This document shows, one piece after another, positions 49,427 to 57,855 of a DNA stretch of 64,000 nucleotides. Every line of letters begins with the position of its first letter. The stretch's first letter is position 1. The stretch comes from Gemmata massiliana. GTDB lineage: Bacteria; Planctomycetota; Planctomycetia; Gemmatales; Gemmataceae. The stretch spans positions 7,647,738-7,711,737 of the forward strand of contig NZ_LR593886.1 in NCBI RefSeq assembly GCF_901538265.1, read 5' to 3'. The position numbers and the translations under genes were made by a program. A model generated the notes under the pieces. That model saw only the letters and a list, made by a program, of their open reading frames with translations. It did not search any database and had not been told where the DNA came from.

Positions 49427-49909
49427 ATGACTGACAGCGAATTCCTGACCAAGTTTGAAAATCGCACGATCACCCGCGAGGAGTGGACGCACGACGCCCA
49501 CGTCCGCATGGCGTGGCTCTACGTAACGCGAAGCGACAACTACCGCACCGCCCGGAGCAAGGTGCGGACCGGCATCAAGAAGCTGAACGCCGCGTTCATC
49601 GCCCAGGAATCCCGGCCGTGCGGCGCGACCCGACCGGCCGACGCGAGCACGGAACCCGCGGCCGAATCCAAGCCCATCGGCTTCCACGAAACCATTACGA
49701 CGGCGTTCGTTCGGGTCATCTCGATGCGGGTCGAAGCCGGGGAAAAGTTCGCCAGTTTCCGCAAGCGCAACCCCGATCTCTTCGACCGCAACCTCTCGGC
49801 GCTCCTGGCCCACTACTCGCCGGCCCAACTGTTCTCCGAAGAAGCGAAGATCAAGTTCGTTGAACCGGACCTCGAACCGCTCCCGAAGCCGTGGCTCGCC
49901 CGTGTGTGA
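49427..49909 (+). CDS. Small protein of unknown family, tandem copy 2
   Basis: A 160-residue paralogue of the preceding gene, starting at ATG 49427 with GGAGG 8 nt upstream. It keeps EEWTHDAHVRMAWLYV, GFHETITTAFVRVISMRV, FRKRNPDLFDRNLSALLAHY and FVEPDLEPLP, with an inserted Ala/Pro/Thr-rich loop (SRPCGATRPADASTEPAAES). It does not have the sequestering hairpin of copy 1. Function is unknown. It is convergent with the glycosyltransferase gene, 12 bp away. Confidence 0.75.
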   Translation: MTDSEFLTKFENRTITREEWTHDAHVRMAWLYVTRSDNYRTARSKVRTGIKKLNAAFIAQESRPCGATRPADASTEPAAESKPIGFHETITTAFVRVISMRVEAGEKFASFRKRNPDLFDRNLSALLAHYSPAQLFSEEAKIKFVEPDLEPLPKPWLARV

Positions 49910-49921
49910 ACCGGCTCGCGG

Positions 49922-50761
49922 TCACCCCTTCGGCTTGAACAACGGGCTTTTCCAGAGCTTCAGCTTGTTCATCCAGTATTTGTTGACAGTGGTCAGAGTC
50001 TGGATGCCGTACTTCGTGCTGCGGCGGAAGTTGATCTGACTGGCCTCGTCGAAGTACCGCACGGGAACCGGGATATCGCCCAACCGGAACCCGAAGTGGA
50101 CCGCCTGCACCAGAAACTCCGTGTCGAACACAAAGTCGTTGCTGTTCCGCTCGAACGGGAGCGTTTCCAACACGTTCCGGCGGTACACGCGGAACCCGCT
50201 GTGGAACTCACCCAAATTCTGACCGAGCATCAGGTTCTCGAATGCGGTCAATCCGCGGTTGCTCACGTACTTCCACCACGGCATCCCGCACTTCAGCGCT
50301 TCGGCCCGGCTCCGCACTCGGTTGCCCAGAATCACGTCGCAGATACCCAACTCGATCATCCCGCAAGCGTGCGGAATCACCCGCGCGTCGTACTGGTAGT
50401 CCGGGTGGATCATCACCACGATGTCAGCGCCGCGCTCTAAACAGTAGCGGTAGCACGTCTTCTGATTACCGCCGTAGCCGGTATTCTTTTCGTGAACGAT
50501 GACCGTTAGGCCCATCTCGCGTGCGATGGCGACGGTGTTATCCTTGCTGCCGTCGTCGACGAGGAGGATTTCGTCGACGCTCCCCACGGGGAAGTCCGCG
50601 ATGGTGGCGGCGAGCGTCTTTTCCGCGTTGTAGGCCGGGAGAACGGCGATGATCTTGTGCTTTCGAGGCGGGGTGATTTCCTCGGGCTTCAGGACGCGGT
50701 CCACGTGAAAGATCTCGTGGACCGGATTTAGCGGCGGCTCAGCAAGCAAGGTGGAAGGCAT
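49922..50761 (-). CDS. Family 2 glycosyltransferase
   Basis: A 279-residue GT-A-fold transferase. [19 protein letters not shown] opens the nucleotide-sugar domain, [13 protein letters not shown] is the first Asp motif, and [16 protein letters not shown] holds a D-x-D-like metal site. [17 protein letters not shown] and [38 protein letters not shown] are typical of dolichyl-phosphate-mannose-synthase-like members. It has no membrane helix. It probably transfers a sugar to a lipid carrier or glycan in envelope biosynthesis. Confidence 0.88.
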   Translation of the reverse strand: MPSTLLAEPPLNPVHEIFHVDRVLKPEEITPPRKHKIIAVLPAYNAEKTLAATIADFPVGSVDEILLVDDGSKDNTVAIAREMGLTVIVHEKNTGYGGNQKTCYRYCLERGADIVVMIHPDYQYDARVIPHACGMIELGICDVILGNRVRSRAEALKCGMPWWKYVSNRGLTAFENLMLGQNLGEFHSGFRVYRRNVLETLPFERNSNDFVFDTEFLVQAVHFGFRLGDIPVPVRYFDEASQINFRRSTKYGIQTLTTVNKYWMNKLKLWKSPLFKPKG

Positions 50762-50877
50762 GAGGGTGAATCGTGGTGTAAGTGGCGTAACCGACGTTTC
50801 GCTCAGTATATGATGCGAAAAACAGTGTCCGAATTCCCGAAATCCGGCCCTTCCCGGCGAACCCGTACTGCGTGGAC

Positions 50878-51696
50878 CTACCGTAGTCGATACGGGATCT
50901 CTAACCCGTGTTGCTCCATCAGGTTAGCATCCGCCAGCAGTTTCTCGGCGGGGCCATCCGCCGCAAGTTTCCCGCCATCCAGCACCAGCACACGCGAACA
51001 CGAATCCAGCACCAAGTCGAGGTCGTGTGTTGCGATGAGTTTCGTACCGGGTAGTCCGCGGATAACACCGATCAGTTCGCGCCGGCCGCGTGGATCGAGG
51101 AACATGCTTGGTTCGTCGAGCAGCAGCACCGAAGGATGCATCGCGAGCACGCCCGCGAGCGCCGCCCGGCGCTTCTGCCCACCCGATAACTGAAACGGCA
51201 CGCGATCGGCCGCGTCCGTCATCCCCACGGCCGCAAGTGCTTCGCTCACACGCACATTGGCCTCTGCGATCGTCGCCCCCATGTTCAGCGGACCGAACGC
51301 GACATCCTCTGCAACCGTGGGGCTGAAGAGTTGGTCGTCCGGGTTCTGGAACACCACGCCGACCACTTCAGGCAGCTTCTTCCGGTGTTCGGGGACCGCG
51401 GGGTCGAGTCCACTCACTGAAACCTGCCCCGGTTTCCCCGGCAGCACACCACACAGCCGCAGAAACAGCGTCGTTTTGCCCGCTCCATTGGGGCCGACGA
51501 GGGCGACGCATTCGCCCGGTTCAATGGCGAATGAGACATCGTCAAGCGCAACGCGACCGTCCGCGAAGCGGTGAGACAGATTCCGAGCGGTCAGTGCCGA
51601 GTGGGGCAAGTCAGTTCCGGTCAGTGGCTTGGTGGAAACGGCGATTTCGGTGTTCGGGAAGCTGGTTCGCGGGACCGCATTGTTGCTGGCTAACAT
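50878..51696 (-). CDS. cbiO: Energy-coupling-factor ABC transporter ATPase (cobalt/nickel type)
   Basis: A 272-residue ATPase. Walker A is GPNGAGKTT, the Q-loop with [22 protein letters not shown] is diagnostic of CbiO/EcfA, the signature is [16 protein letters not shown], Walker B is VLLLDEPS, and the His is in [10 protein letters not shown]. The only ATG, at 51696, lies inside the box of the repeat element, so a downstream TTG (residue 29) is possible. A promoter of its own lies at 52199-52227. The transmembrane partner CbiQ is 550 bp upstream. No CbiM/NikM substrate component is in the window. Confidence 0.9.
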   Translation of the reverse strand: MLASNNAVPRTSFPNTEIAVSTKPLTGTDLPHSALTARNLSHRFADGRVALDDVSFAIEPGECVALVGPNGAGKTTLFLRLCGVLPGKPGQVSVSGLDPAVPEHRKKLPEVVGVVFQNPDDQLFSPTVAEDVAFGPLNMGATIAEANVRVSEALAAVGMTDAADRVPFQLSGGQKRRAALAGVLAMHPSVLLLDEPSMFLDPRGRRELIGVIRGLPGTKLIATHDLDLVLDSCSRVLVLDGGKLAADGPAEKLLADANLMEQHGLEIPYRLR

Positions 51697-51955
51697 TTGC
51701 TAACATTCCCCGATTACCGGAGCGACACTTCGGATGCGATACGCACGAAACACTGATATTTCTGAGCAATCGACGTTAGGGCGTCTTTCGGGGGTACCGG
51801 TTCAGTTACCAATAACTGCTAACATTTCTCCAAAATCGCGGCCCAAACAGCACTTTTTCCGTCGCTTCCAGCCATTTTCTCGCCGCGTAACTCTCAGTGT
51901 TCTGGGCGAACGGTCGGTGTAAGCCGGCCTGTGGTGGCTTCGGAGCTACGTGTTT

Positions 51956-52054
51956 ACGAGCCGCGACCGCAAGAGAGCGGGAGGCGTCACCAATTCTCTG
52001 CGACCGCACCCAACTCGGGATGCCTCTGCACCGCTCCTTGCGGTCGCGGCTCGT
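51956..52054. repeat. 99-bp hairpin element with GAGCCGCGACCGCAAG arms
   Basis: ACGAGCCGCGACCGCAAG-A-GAGCGG (51956-51980) pairs with CCGCTC-CTTGCGGTCGCGGCTCGT (52031-52054), with one bulged base. It resembles a dispersed palindromic unit common in Gemmata-type genomes. Confidence 0.7.
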
Positions 52055-52106
52055 TTACTCACTTGTGTCAGGCAACCGGCCGATGATGGCTTCTCGGCTC
52101 TTCTCA

Positions 52107-52135
52107 ATCCGGTTGATCCTGTTAATCCTGTCAAA
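52107..52135. repeat. Copy of the GGTTGATCCTGTTAATCCTG repeat
   Basis: CCGGTTGATCCTGTTAATCC followed by TGTCAAA matches 15494-15518 and, inverted and diverged, 15303-15325. Confidence 0.6.
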
Positions 52136-52198
52136 AGCTCCTCGCTGCTCTCACCGGCCGTTCGCCTGAAGCCGGTTTCTTCACCAACCGCACGCCAA

Positions 52199-52227
52199 AT
52201 TATACGATAGTGGACAAAAGATTACAA
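52199..52227 (-). promoter_or_regulatory. Sigma-70-like promoter upstream of cbiO
   Basis: On the minus strand TTGTAA (52227-52222) and TATAAT (52204-52199) are 17 nt apart. The spacer differs from that of the promoter at 17837-17865 at a single position. It lies just 3' of cbiQ and would give cbiO its own transcript. Confidence 0.6.
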
Positions 52228-52246
52228 GCGATTCGGAGGGGGCACC

Positions 52247-53008
52247 TCAATCCAACACCAAGCGATCCCAGGCAACGAGAGTGGCAACGGCGGCGGTGAG
52301 GGCCACGAAGGAAATGATATCGGCGGGCGTAGTACGAAATCGTGAAAGTGTGTGAAAGGTACCATCGAACCCGCGGCACCGCATCGCAGCGGCGACATGG
52401 TCGGCTCGCTCCGACCCGCGAACGAGGAGCGCGCCGGTCGCGTGCCCGAGGGCGCGGTAGCCGTGTCGCGTGGCCCGCATCTGGTACCCGCGTGTGCGCA
52501 TCGCGACGCGGAGCCGGCGCATTTCTTCGGCCAGCAAGAATGCGTACCGATAGGCGAGCAGCGTGAGTTGCACCAGTAGGCCAGGCACCTTCAGTTTGTG
52601 TGCCGCTGCGAGCGTATGGTGGAGCGGAGCCGTACCGATCAGGAGCAGCGCGAAGCACCCGATTGCAAGACTGCGACAGAGTACACCCAGCCCCGCGATC
52701 AGACCGTGCAGGGAAACGTGGACGGGACCAATGTCCCATCCGGGGCCGTCCAGGGTGAACGGCAGCACGAGCAGGAACGGTAGCGCGGAGAACGCGAAGA
52801 GGATCAGCCGCGAGCGCACCCACCCGCCGGGTAAGCGGGCGAGTACCAGCAGGAAGAAGCCGAGCGCGAACGCGACGGCGGCCGGCAGCAGGTGGTCGAG
52901 GGCCGCGAACCCGCTGACGGCCAACAGTGCGGCCGCGAGTTTCCAGCGGGCGTCCCAGTGCGCGAGCGGGGAATCGGGTATCGGACGGTGACGGAACGCC
53001 AGTGTCAT
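52247..53008 (-). CDS. cbiQ: Energy-coupling-factor transporter transmembrane protein (cobalt/nickel type)
   Basis: A 253-residue CbiQ/EcfT protein with five or six membrane helices (LAAALLAVSGFAALDHLLPAAVAFALGFFLLVL, LILFAFSALPFLLVLPF, GVLCRSLAIGCFALLLIGTAP). Two cytoplasmic coupling motifs follow: LRVAMRTRGY (A-x-R-x-R-G) and VAAAMRCRGFDG (A-M-x-x-R-G). The C-terminal helix is IISFVALTAAVATLVAW. It overlaps the DUF2934 gene by 4 bp (ATGA). It forms the membrane scaffold with CbiO for Co/Ni or vitamin uptake. Confidence 0.92.
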   Translation of the reverse strand: MTLAFRHRPIPDSPLAHWDARWKLAAALLAVSGFAALDHLLPAAVAFALGFFLLVLARLPGGWVRSRLILFAFSALPFLLVLPFTLDGPGWDIGPVHVSLHGLIAGLGVLCRSLAIGCFALLLIGTAPLHHTLAAAHKLKVPGLLVQLTLLAYRYAFLLAEEMRRLRVAMRTRGYQMRATRHGYRALGHATGALLVRGSERADHVAAAMRCRGFDGTFHTLSRFRTTPADIISFVALTAAVATLVAWDRLVLD

Positions 53009-53262
53009 CGCGGTTTTCGCGGCAGCGGTTCGGGGGCGGAATTTGTGGCGAACTCGGATCGCAGTTCCGCCTCGGCTTCCATCCAGTTCTGTACGTCCTG
53101 GTCGTGCGGTCGGCCCTTCCGGTCCCAGATTTCGGCCGCGCGAGCCGCGATTTTGTCGTGCGGGATCTCGACTTGCGTTGGTTCCGGTGGAGTCACGGGC
53201 GCACCATCTGCGCCGAGCAGCGGATCGGTCTTTGCGAGTCGCCGTTTGAACCAGCGCAGCAT
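53005..53262 (-). CDS. DUF2934 domain protein
   Basis: An 85-residue protein whose core HDKIAARAAEIWDRKGRPHDQDVQNWMEAEAELRSE fits DUF2934 (I-x-x-R-A-x-E-x-W-x-x-R-G, D-W-x-x-A-E-x-E-L). It has a basic N-terminus and a Pro-rich linker and no membrane segment. Function is unknown. The ATGA overlap with cbiQ implies coupled translation, an unusual partner for this domain. Confidence 0.85.
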   Translation of the reverse strand: MLRWFKRRLAKTDPLLGADGAPVTPPEPTQVEIPHDKIAARAAEIWDRKGRPHDQDVQNWMEAEAELRSEFATNSAPEPLPRKPR

Positions 53263-53365
53263 GCCCGTTCCTCCGGAGGAGTTCGCGTCACGTTAGTATG
53301 CGTCACAATGTGGAGAAACGGCAACGCGCTCGAAGTGACCTCACGTAACCTTCACGCCCTACCAA

Positions 53366-53407
53366 AAATGCCCCGGGCCGACGAAGTCACGCTTCGTCGG
53401 CCCGGGG
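53366..53407 (-). terminator. Intrinsic terminator of the large secreted protein gene
   Basis: A perfect 16-bp stem (CCCCGGGCCGACGAAG with CTTCGTCGGCCCGGGG) and 5-nt loop lie 24 bp after the stop. On the minus strand they are followed by CATTTTTGG. Confidence 0.85.
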
Positions 53408-53430
53408 AAGAACTCCGTTCTTTCGCAGCA

Positions 53431-56400
53431 TCAATAGATGCCGCCGTGAACTCGTTCGGGCGTCAGATGACTGGGGTGGTCGTTGAACCAGAATTGACGC
53501 CATTCCAAATAAATCCGGCGCAAACCTTCTGATTGCTTCGGTATGGAGTACCCGGGGCTGATTGGCTCGCTTGAGTAGGCGTTCAAGAGAGTGCTCGGTA
53601 TCACGGCTTTGTCCGTGATTTTCGCATTGTTCGCAGCAGTAGTTTTGGACTCCGAAGCGGGAGCCGGTTGCACTTCGGGCTTCGCCGGTTCGCTCATCGC
53701 CGGAACCGTCTCTTTCGGCTTATCGGACCGCGCGCGAGGGTCTTGTGTCCCGGTCGCATCGATCATAATTGTGGTCGGCGCCGCGAACAGCGTGTGGCCG
53801 GTGTCTGCGTCGAAGCGGGCGGAGATGCGCACGTGCGTGATGTCCGATGTGTACGCCGACCACGGGAGGAACAGCACATAACTCTTCTCATATCTCTTGT
53901 CCGGGATCGCCCATTTTTCCAGATCTTCTCTGCTGAATTGCCAGCGTTCCGGCGCGGCCGCGTGCTTCCCCGGGGTTTCGTCAACCAAATCCACAGTGAG
54001 TGTACCGCCGGTCTTGGTGAATTCCTGTTTCGACACATCAAAGAGGAACATCCGACCCACGATACCCGGACTCAGGCGCAGGGTGTGCGATAGATCCGGC
54101 ATCACGCTGATTCGGTTTTGCCAACCCACTACCATCGCGGACGCGACCGGCCTCTTCTTATCAAAAGACGACAGGTCCGGTGGGGTCGGCTGCTTCATGA
54201 GCGGCGGGCTCGATTGGGGCGCCGACGGTGTGGCCGGCGGCGAGCCGCTCGACGGCACGATTCGCGGCGCGGGGAGGGATTGTGGCGGGAGCAGGTCGCC
54301 GTTCGACGCGGGGGGCGTGTTGTACGGTTGTGGGTACGCGCCTCCGGGTAACGGAACGCTGTACGGCTGCGGGTACACGCCCCCGGGCTGCGGATACGCG
54401 GAAGCCGGCGGGATCGCCAGGCTCGGTACCGCAGTCGGTGCCCCCGGCATCTGGCGCAGGGCCGGATCGGTCAGCTTGGTCGGTTTCGGTTTCGGCAGCT
54501 TGTCGCCGGCGCTCTTGTAGCGCCCGGCCATGTACCCGCCCGGTTGCACGTCCATCCGGTCCGACACCGTTGGCATCCGCACGTTCCCGATGACGAGCGC
54601 GTCCCCGTAGGGGCGGAACGTCAGGGCGAACGGCTTGTCTTCCAAGACTTTTTGAAGTTCGCCGAGCATCTCGAAGAACGGTTTCGCGTCTTCCTGCGGG
54701 AAGTCGCCCTCGAAGCTGACGTCGACGCTGGTGATGAGGCCCACCGCGGTCACGCCGTCGCGGGCCATGTGGTAATCGGCGGTGAAGACCAGACTCGCGG
54801 TCGAAACCTTGCCGTCCTCCTCGACCGCCTCGTGAACGGTGAGCGTCAGGTGGTCCGGGGACACCTTCACGACGCACTGCTTGCCCGCCACGTCGCGGTA
54901 CCACGTCCCTACGATACCCCGTTTGGCAGGCGGCTCTGTGGACGCGATCGGGATCATGGGAGCAGCCGTCGTCGCAGCCGCTCGGCGCACCGCGCTCTCC
55001 GCTTCTTCTTTCGCCAGTTCACGCGGGAGCGGGAACGCCGGGTCCGGCGCGAAGTATTGCGGGTAGTGCTCCAGGTACCGCGGGCTCGGCAGCGTCAGGC
55101 CGCCCGGCGCACCGCCACTTCGTTGCAGCATCTGGCCGAACGCTTCCGACACTAGCGACTTCATCGTATCGGGTACGGCGGTGTCGCACACGGGCCGCAG
55201 CGGAGTGCCCACGGCAGCGGGGGGGATAACCGGGGGCGGGGGTGGTAGCGTGCAGGCGCCACCAATCGGCTTCGGCGGAATCATCACGGGCGGATTGAAG
55301 TTGAAGTCGATTCCGACGCGCTGGCAATCCGGCGGATTCGTTACAGCTTGTGGGGCCGGGACGGGTTTATCGACTACGTTGCCAATAGTGCTGCCCGCCG
55401 CCGGATCTACTATCGGGCCTATGACCGCCCCCAAGGACACGTCCGTCTTACCCGCGCCCGCGTTCAGCGGCACCGGGGCCGGCACGCGCCCGTCCTTCGC
55501 GAACTTGAACATCCCGCCGAACGGATTCACTTCAATCTTGTCCAGGAGCGCGCCACACTTCACGCTGCTCACCATCAGACCGGCCGAGGGCATTTTCGTG
55601 CGGAACGAGAACGGCGCGTCGACGAACGCCTGCAACATCATCGACAGTTCGGCCAAGTCCGAGCTGACCGGTGCGGTTTTCGCGGCACCTTGTTTCACAT
55701 CGGCGTCGGTGCCGGTGACGGCCCCGTACACGAGCCCGTCTTTCGTGAGCGTGTAATGCGCGGTGAGTGTGAACGTTGCGGTACTCCCGTCGACGGCCTG
55801 AACCATACACAACTTGAGTTCGTCGTTCGTAAAGGTCACGGAGAGTACTGTCCCGGGTAGTTCACGGTACCACGTCCCGCTCAGCGCGTTCGCGGGCGGG
55901 CTCGCTTTTGTGCTCGCGAACGGGGTAACTTCGACCGTTTTCCCTTCGTACTGGTACTTCACAACGTTCTGAATTGGGAACGTCCACGTCATCGAGTCGC
56001 ACTGCGGGAGCGGCGGTTCGTCGTGGCGCGCGGCGCCGCTCTCCACGCCTTCACCGATCCGGATGACGAAGATGTCAGTATTGGCTTGGACGTGTTGGCA
56101 CTGCGCGAGTTGCAGCGCACCGGTGGACGGCGCGGGGCGTTCGAGTCCGCGCGCACCGATCACGAGCACTGCATGTTGCGCCGGCGCAACGTGACCTCGC
56201 ATAGCGCGGCCACTTCCCATTGCGAACTCACTGCCACAGTAGAAACCGGGCGTGTCGTTCACGGGCGGCGGAAGCATGTTGTCGCTGTTGAGCGGCACCT
56301 GAAATTCGCCATTCGGTTGGGCGTGGATGTCGCGATGAATTGTAACTTTAGTCCGAGGCGCGTTCGTCGGTGGCGTGGGAGTGTGGAGGCCGATCCCGGT

Positions 56401-56598
56401 CATGTCGAATTGCGAGAAATACTGGAGATCGGTCCTGTTTATCTTGACCCGCGGCATCGGGGCAACGGGGGGCGGTGCTGGGATCGGATCGGAGTTGAGA
56501 GGGCCTTGGAACCCTCCCTCTTGAGCCACGGCGGGGGCGGCGAGTGCTACGGCGAGCAACCCGACCGGGACGAATCGCGGGACCGTCCGACCTGACAT
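53431..56598 (-). CDS. Large secreted Pro-rich protein with an internal duplicated domain
   Basis: A 1055-residue protein with a signal peptide from ATG 56598 (MSGRTVPRFVPVGLLAVALAAPAVAQ). Two related domains are visible: LSGTWYRELPGTVLSVTFTNDELKL with FTLTAHYTLTKDGLVYGAVTG, and VGTWYRDVAGKQCVVKVSPDHLTL with LVFTADYHMARDGVTAVGLIT; both continue with similar MLQ/MLG helices and a C-terminal GG strand. A long Pro/Gln/Tyr-rich linker separates them from a third beta domain. The C-terminus is RRIYLEWRQFWFNDHPSHLT-PERVHGGIY, a tail type I have seen in other planctomycete proteins. Function is unknown; probably cell-surface. Confidence 0.75.
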   Translation of the reverse strand: MSGRTVPRFVPVGLLAVALAAPAVAQEGGFQGPLNSDPIPAPPPVAPMPRVKINRTDLQYFSQFDMTGIGLHTPTPPTNAPRTKVTIHRDIHAQPNGEFQVPLNSDNMLPPPVNDTPGFYCGSEFAMGSGRAMRGHVAPAQHAVLVIGARGLERPAPSTGALQLAQCQHVQANTDIFVIRIGEGVESGAARHDEPPLPQCDSMTWTFPIQNVVKYQYEGKTVEVTPFASTKASPPANALSGTWYRELPGTVLSVTFTNDELKLCMVQAVDGSTATFTLTAHYTLTKDGLVYGAVTGTDADVKQGAAKTAPVSSDLAELSMMLQAFVDAPFSFRTKMPSAGLMVSSVKCGALLDKIEVNPFGGMFKFAKDGRVPAPVPLNAGAGKTDVSLGAVIGPIVDPAAGSTIGNVVDKPVPAPQAVTNPPDCQRVGIDFNFNPPVMIPPKPIGGACTLPPPPPVIPPAAVGTPLRPVCDTAVPDTMKSLVSEAFGQMLQRSGGAPGGLTLPSPRYLEHYPQYFAPDPAFPLPRELAKEEAESAVRRAAATTAAPMIPIASTEPPAKRGIVGTWYRDVAGKQCVVKVSPDHLTLTVHEAVEEDGKVSTASLVFTADYHMARDGVTAVGLITSVDVSFEGDFPQEDAKPFFEMLGELQKVLEDKPFALTFRPYGDALVIGNVRMPTVSDRMDVQPGGYMAGRYKSAGDKLPKPKPTKLTDPALRQMPGAPTAVPSLAIPPASAYPQPGGVYPQPYSVPLPGGAYPQPYNTPPASNGDLLPPQSLPAPRIVPSSGSPPATPSAPQSSPPLMKQPTPPDLSSFDKKRPVASAMVVGWQNRISVMPDLSHTLRLSPGIVGRMFLFDVSKQEFTKTGGTLTVDLVDETPGKHAAAPERWQFSREDLEKWAIPDKRYEKSYVLFLPWSAYTSDITHVRISARFDADTGHTLFAAPTTIMIDATGTQDPRARSDKPKETVPAMSEPAKPEVQPAPASESKTTAANNAKITDKAVIPSTLLNAYSSEPISPGYSIPKQSEGLRRIYLEWRQFWFNDHPSHLTPERVHGGIY

Positions 56599-56709
56599 GC
56601 ACGCGCTCCTTGTCGGAGAAATGTGGGCGAACCGGGCGGGATCATGCCGTGGGTGCCCCGAACGCACAACCCCGAACAATCCGGCCCGAAATGTGCGCAC
56701 ACAAGATCA

Positions 56710-56729
56710 CACAGGGCGGAAGCCCTGTG
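56710..56729. repeat. Palindromic repeat CACAGGGCGGAAGCCCTGTG, copy 1
   Basis: Arms CACAGGGC and GCCCTGTG surround GGAA. Other copies are at 56864-56883 and 63281-63300 (GGGA loop), plus a decayed copy near 63374-63398. Confidence 0.75.
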
Positions 56730-56863
56730 CTACGAACGCCGGCCGCTCCGCGGCGGAAAGGCATTGGGCGCGCCACTCGTAGAATGAGGCACGCGACAAA
56801 TGCCGACCGCTCCGCGGCGGAAGATGGCTCTGGCCTTCGCCCCGGAGGGGCCGTCTTCCGTAG

Positions 56864-56883
56864 CACAGGGCGGAAGCCCTGTG
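56864..56883. repeat. Palindromic repeat CACAGGGCGGAAGCCCTGTG, copy 2
   Basis: Identical to copy 1 across 20 bases, and flanked by an extra G and C that extend the stem by one pair. It ends 12 bp before the gluQRS ATG, so it is in that gene's leader. Confidence 0.75.
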
Positions 56884-56895
56884 CGGTCTTGTGCC

Positions 56896-57855
56896 ATGCC
56901 TTCACACCTTCAGTTCACCGGGCGCCTGGCGCCGTCACCGACCGGCGCACAGCACGTCGGGAACGCGCGCACGTACCTGGTCGCGTGGCTCTCGGCGCGG
57001 GCGCGCGGAGGGGCGGTGAAGCTCCGGATCGAGGACATCGATTCCCCGCGAATCAAGATGGGCGCGGCCGAACAAGCGATGCACGACCTGCGCTGGCTCG
57101 GTCTGGATTGGGACGGCGAACCTGTGGTCCAAACGCAACGGTTGTCGCACTACGAAGCCGCACTGGACGTGCTCAAACAGAACGAGTTGATCTACCCCTG
57201 TACTTGCACGCGGTCGGACATCGCGTCTGCTGCGAGTGCGCCGCACGCGGGGGAAGAGGTCACGTACCCGGGGACGTGTGCGTACCGCTGTGTGGCGGAC
57301 GCGCAGAAGCTGCACGACGAGGGGCGGTCGTTCGCGTGGCGCTTCCGCGTGGCGGAGAACGTGCCGTTCACGGACCTGTTTGCGGGGGAGCACCACATCG
57401 ACCTGAAGCACGCGGGCGGCGACTTCGTGGTGTGGAAGAATCGAGGTGGGCCGGCGTATCAACTCGCAGTGGTGGTTGATGATGCGGCGATGGGCGTCAC
57501 GGAAGTGGTTCGCGGCGACGACCTCATTCCGTCCACACCGCGACAACTGCTCCTCTACCGCGCACTGAACCTGACTTCTCCCCAATTCGCCCACGTACCG
57601 CTTGTGGTGGGTGAAGACGGCCGACGGCTGGCCAAGCGGCACGGCGACACGCGGCTCTCCGCGCTCCGCGATGCGGGCGTGAAGCCGGAGGCGCTGGTGG
57701 GATTGCTCGCGTGGTCGTGCGACTGGCTCGATCGGCCGGAACCGATTTCGCCGCGCGAACTACTCCCGCGCTTCCGACTGGAGAGCATCCCGGCGCAGCC
57801 GTTCGTGCTGACCGCCGAGTTGCTCCGCCAGATCGGGTACTCGGCGGCTACTTAA
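56896..57855 (+). CDS. gluQ: Glutamyl-Q tRNA(Asp) synthetase
   Basis: A 319-residue GluRS-like catalytic core without the anticodon-binding domain. FTGRLAPSPTGAQHVGNART is the HIGH region, KLRIEDIDSPR follows, the zinc knuckle is CTCTRSDI...YPGTCAYRC, and VVRGDDLIPSTPRQLLLYRAL and GRRLAKRHGD (KMSKS region) follow. It attaches glutamate to the queuosine base of tRNA-Asp. Length and zinc site distinguish it from full GluRS. It overlaps the convergent methyltransferase gene by 8 bp. Confidence 0.93.
   Translation: MPSHLQFTGRLAPSPTGAQHVGNARTYLVAWLSARARGGAVKLRIEDIDSPRIKMGAAEQAMHDLRWLGLDWDGEPVVQTQRLSHYEAALDVLKQNELIYPCTCTRSDIASAASAPHAGEEVTYPGTCAYRCVADAQKLHDEGRSFAWRFRVAENVPFTDLFAGEHHIDLKHAGGDFVVWKNRGGPAYQLAVVVDDAAMGVTEVVRGDDLIPSTPRQLLLYRALNLTSPQFAHVPLVVGEDGRRLAKRHGDTRLSALRDAGVKPEALVGLLAWSCDWLDRPEPISPRELLPRFRLESIPAQPFVLTAELLRQIGYSAAT

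Larger units (their letters stand above)
51686..52229 (-). repeat. Dispersed paired-box intergenic element, copy 4, interrupted by other repeats
   Basis: Box A (GTTAGCAAATGTTAGC) at 51689-51704 and box B (GAAATGTTAGCAGTTATTGG) at 51807-51826 are 119 nt apart core to core, as in copy 3. GGAAAAAGTGCTGTTTGGG precedes box B, as in copy 1. The promoter (52199-52227) shares its spacer with copy 2 but is displaced to about 380 nt from box B. A 99-bp hairpin element (51956-52054) and a GATTAACAGGATCAACCGG repeat (52107-52131) occupy the extra space. Confidence 0.65.
51697..52246. other. 550-bp intergenic region between cbiQ and cbiO
   Basis: The region separates two genes that normally abut. It is filled with repeats: paired-box copy 4, a 99-bp hairpin and a short dispersed repeat. 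No gene or substrate-binding component is hidden here; short frames are repeat-derived. Confidence 0.6.
56599..56895. other. 297-bp divergent intergenic region with palindromic repeats
   Basis: Two copies of CACAGGGCGGAAGCCCTGTG (56710-56729 and 56864-56883) flank G/C-rich repeats such as CTCCGCGGCGGAA and CCCCGGAGGGGCC. No gene is seen. Confidence 0.6.
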
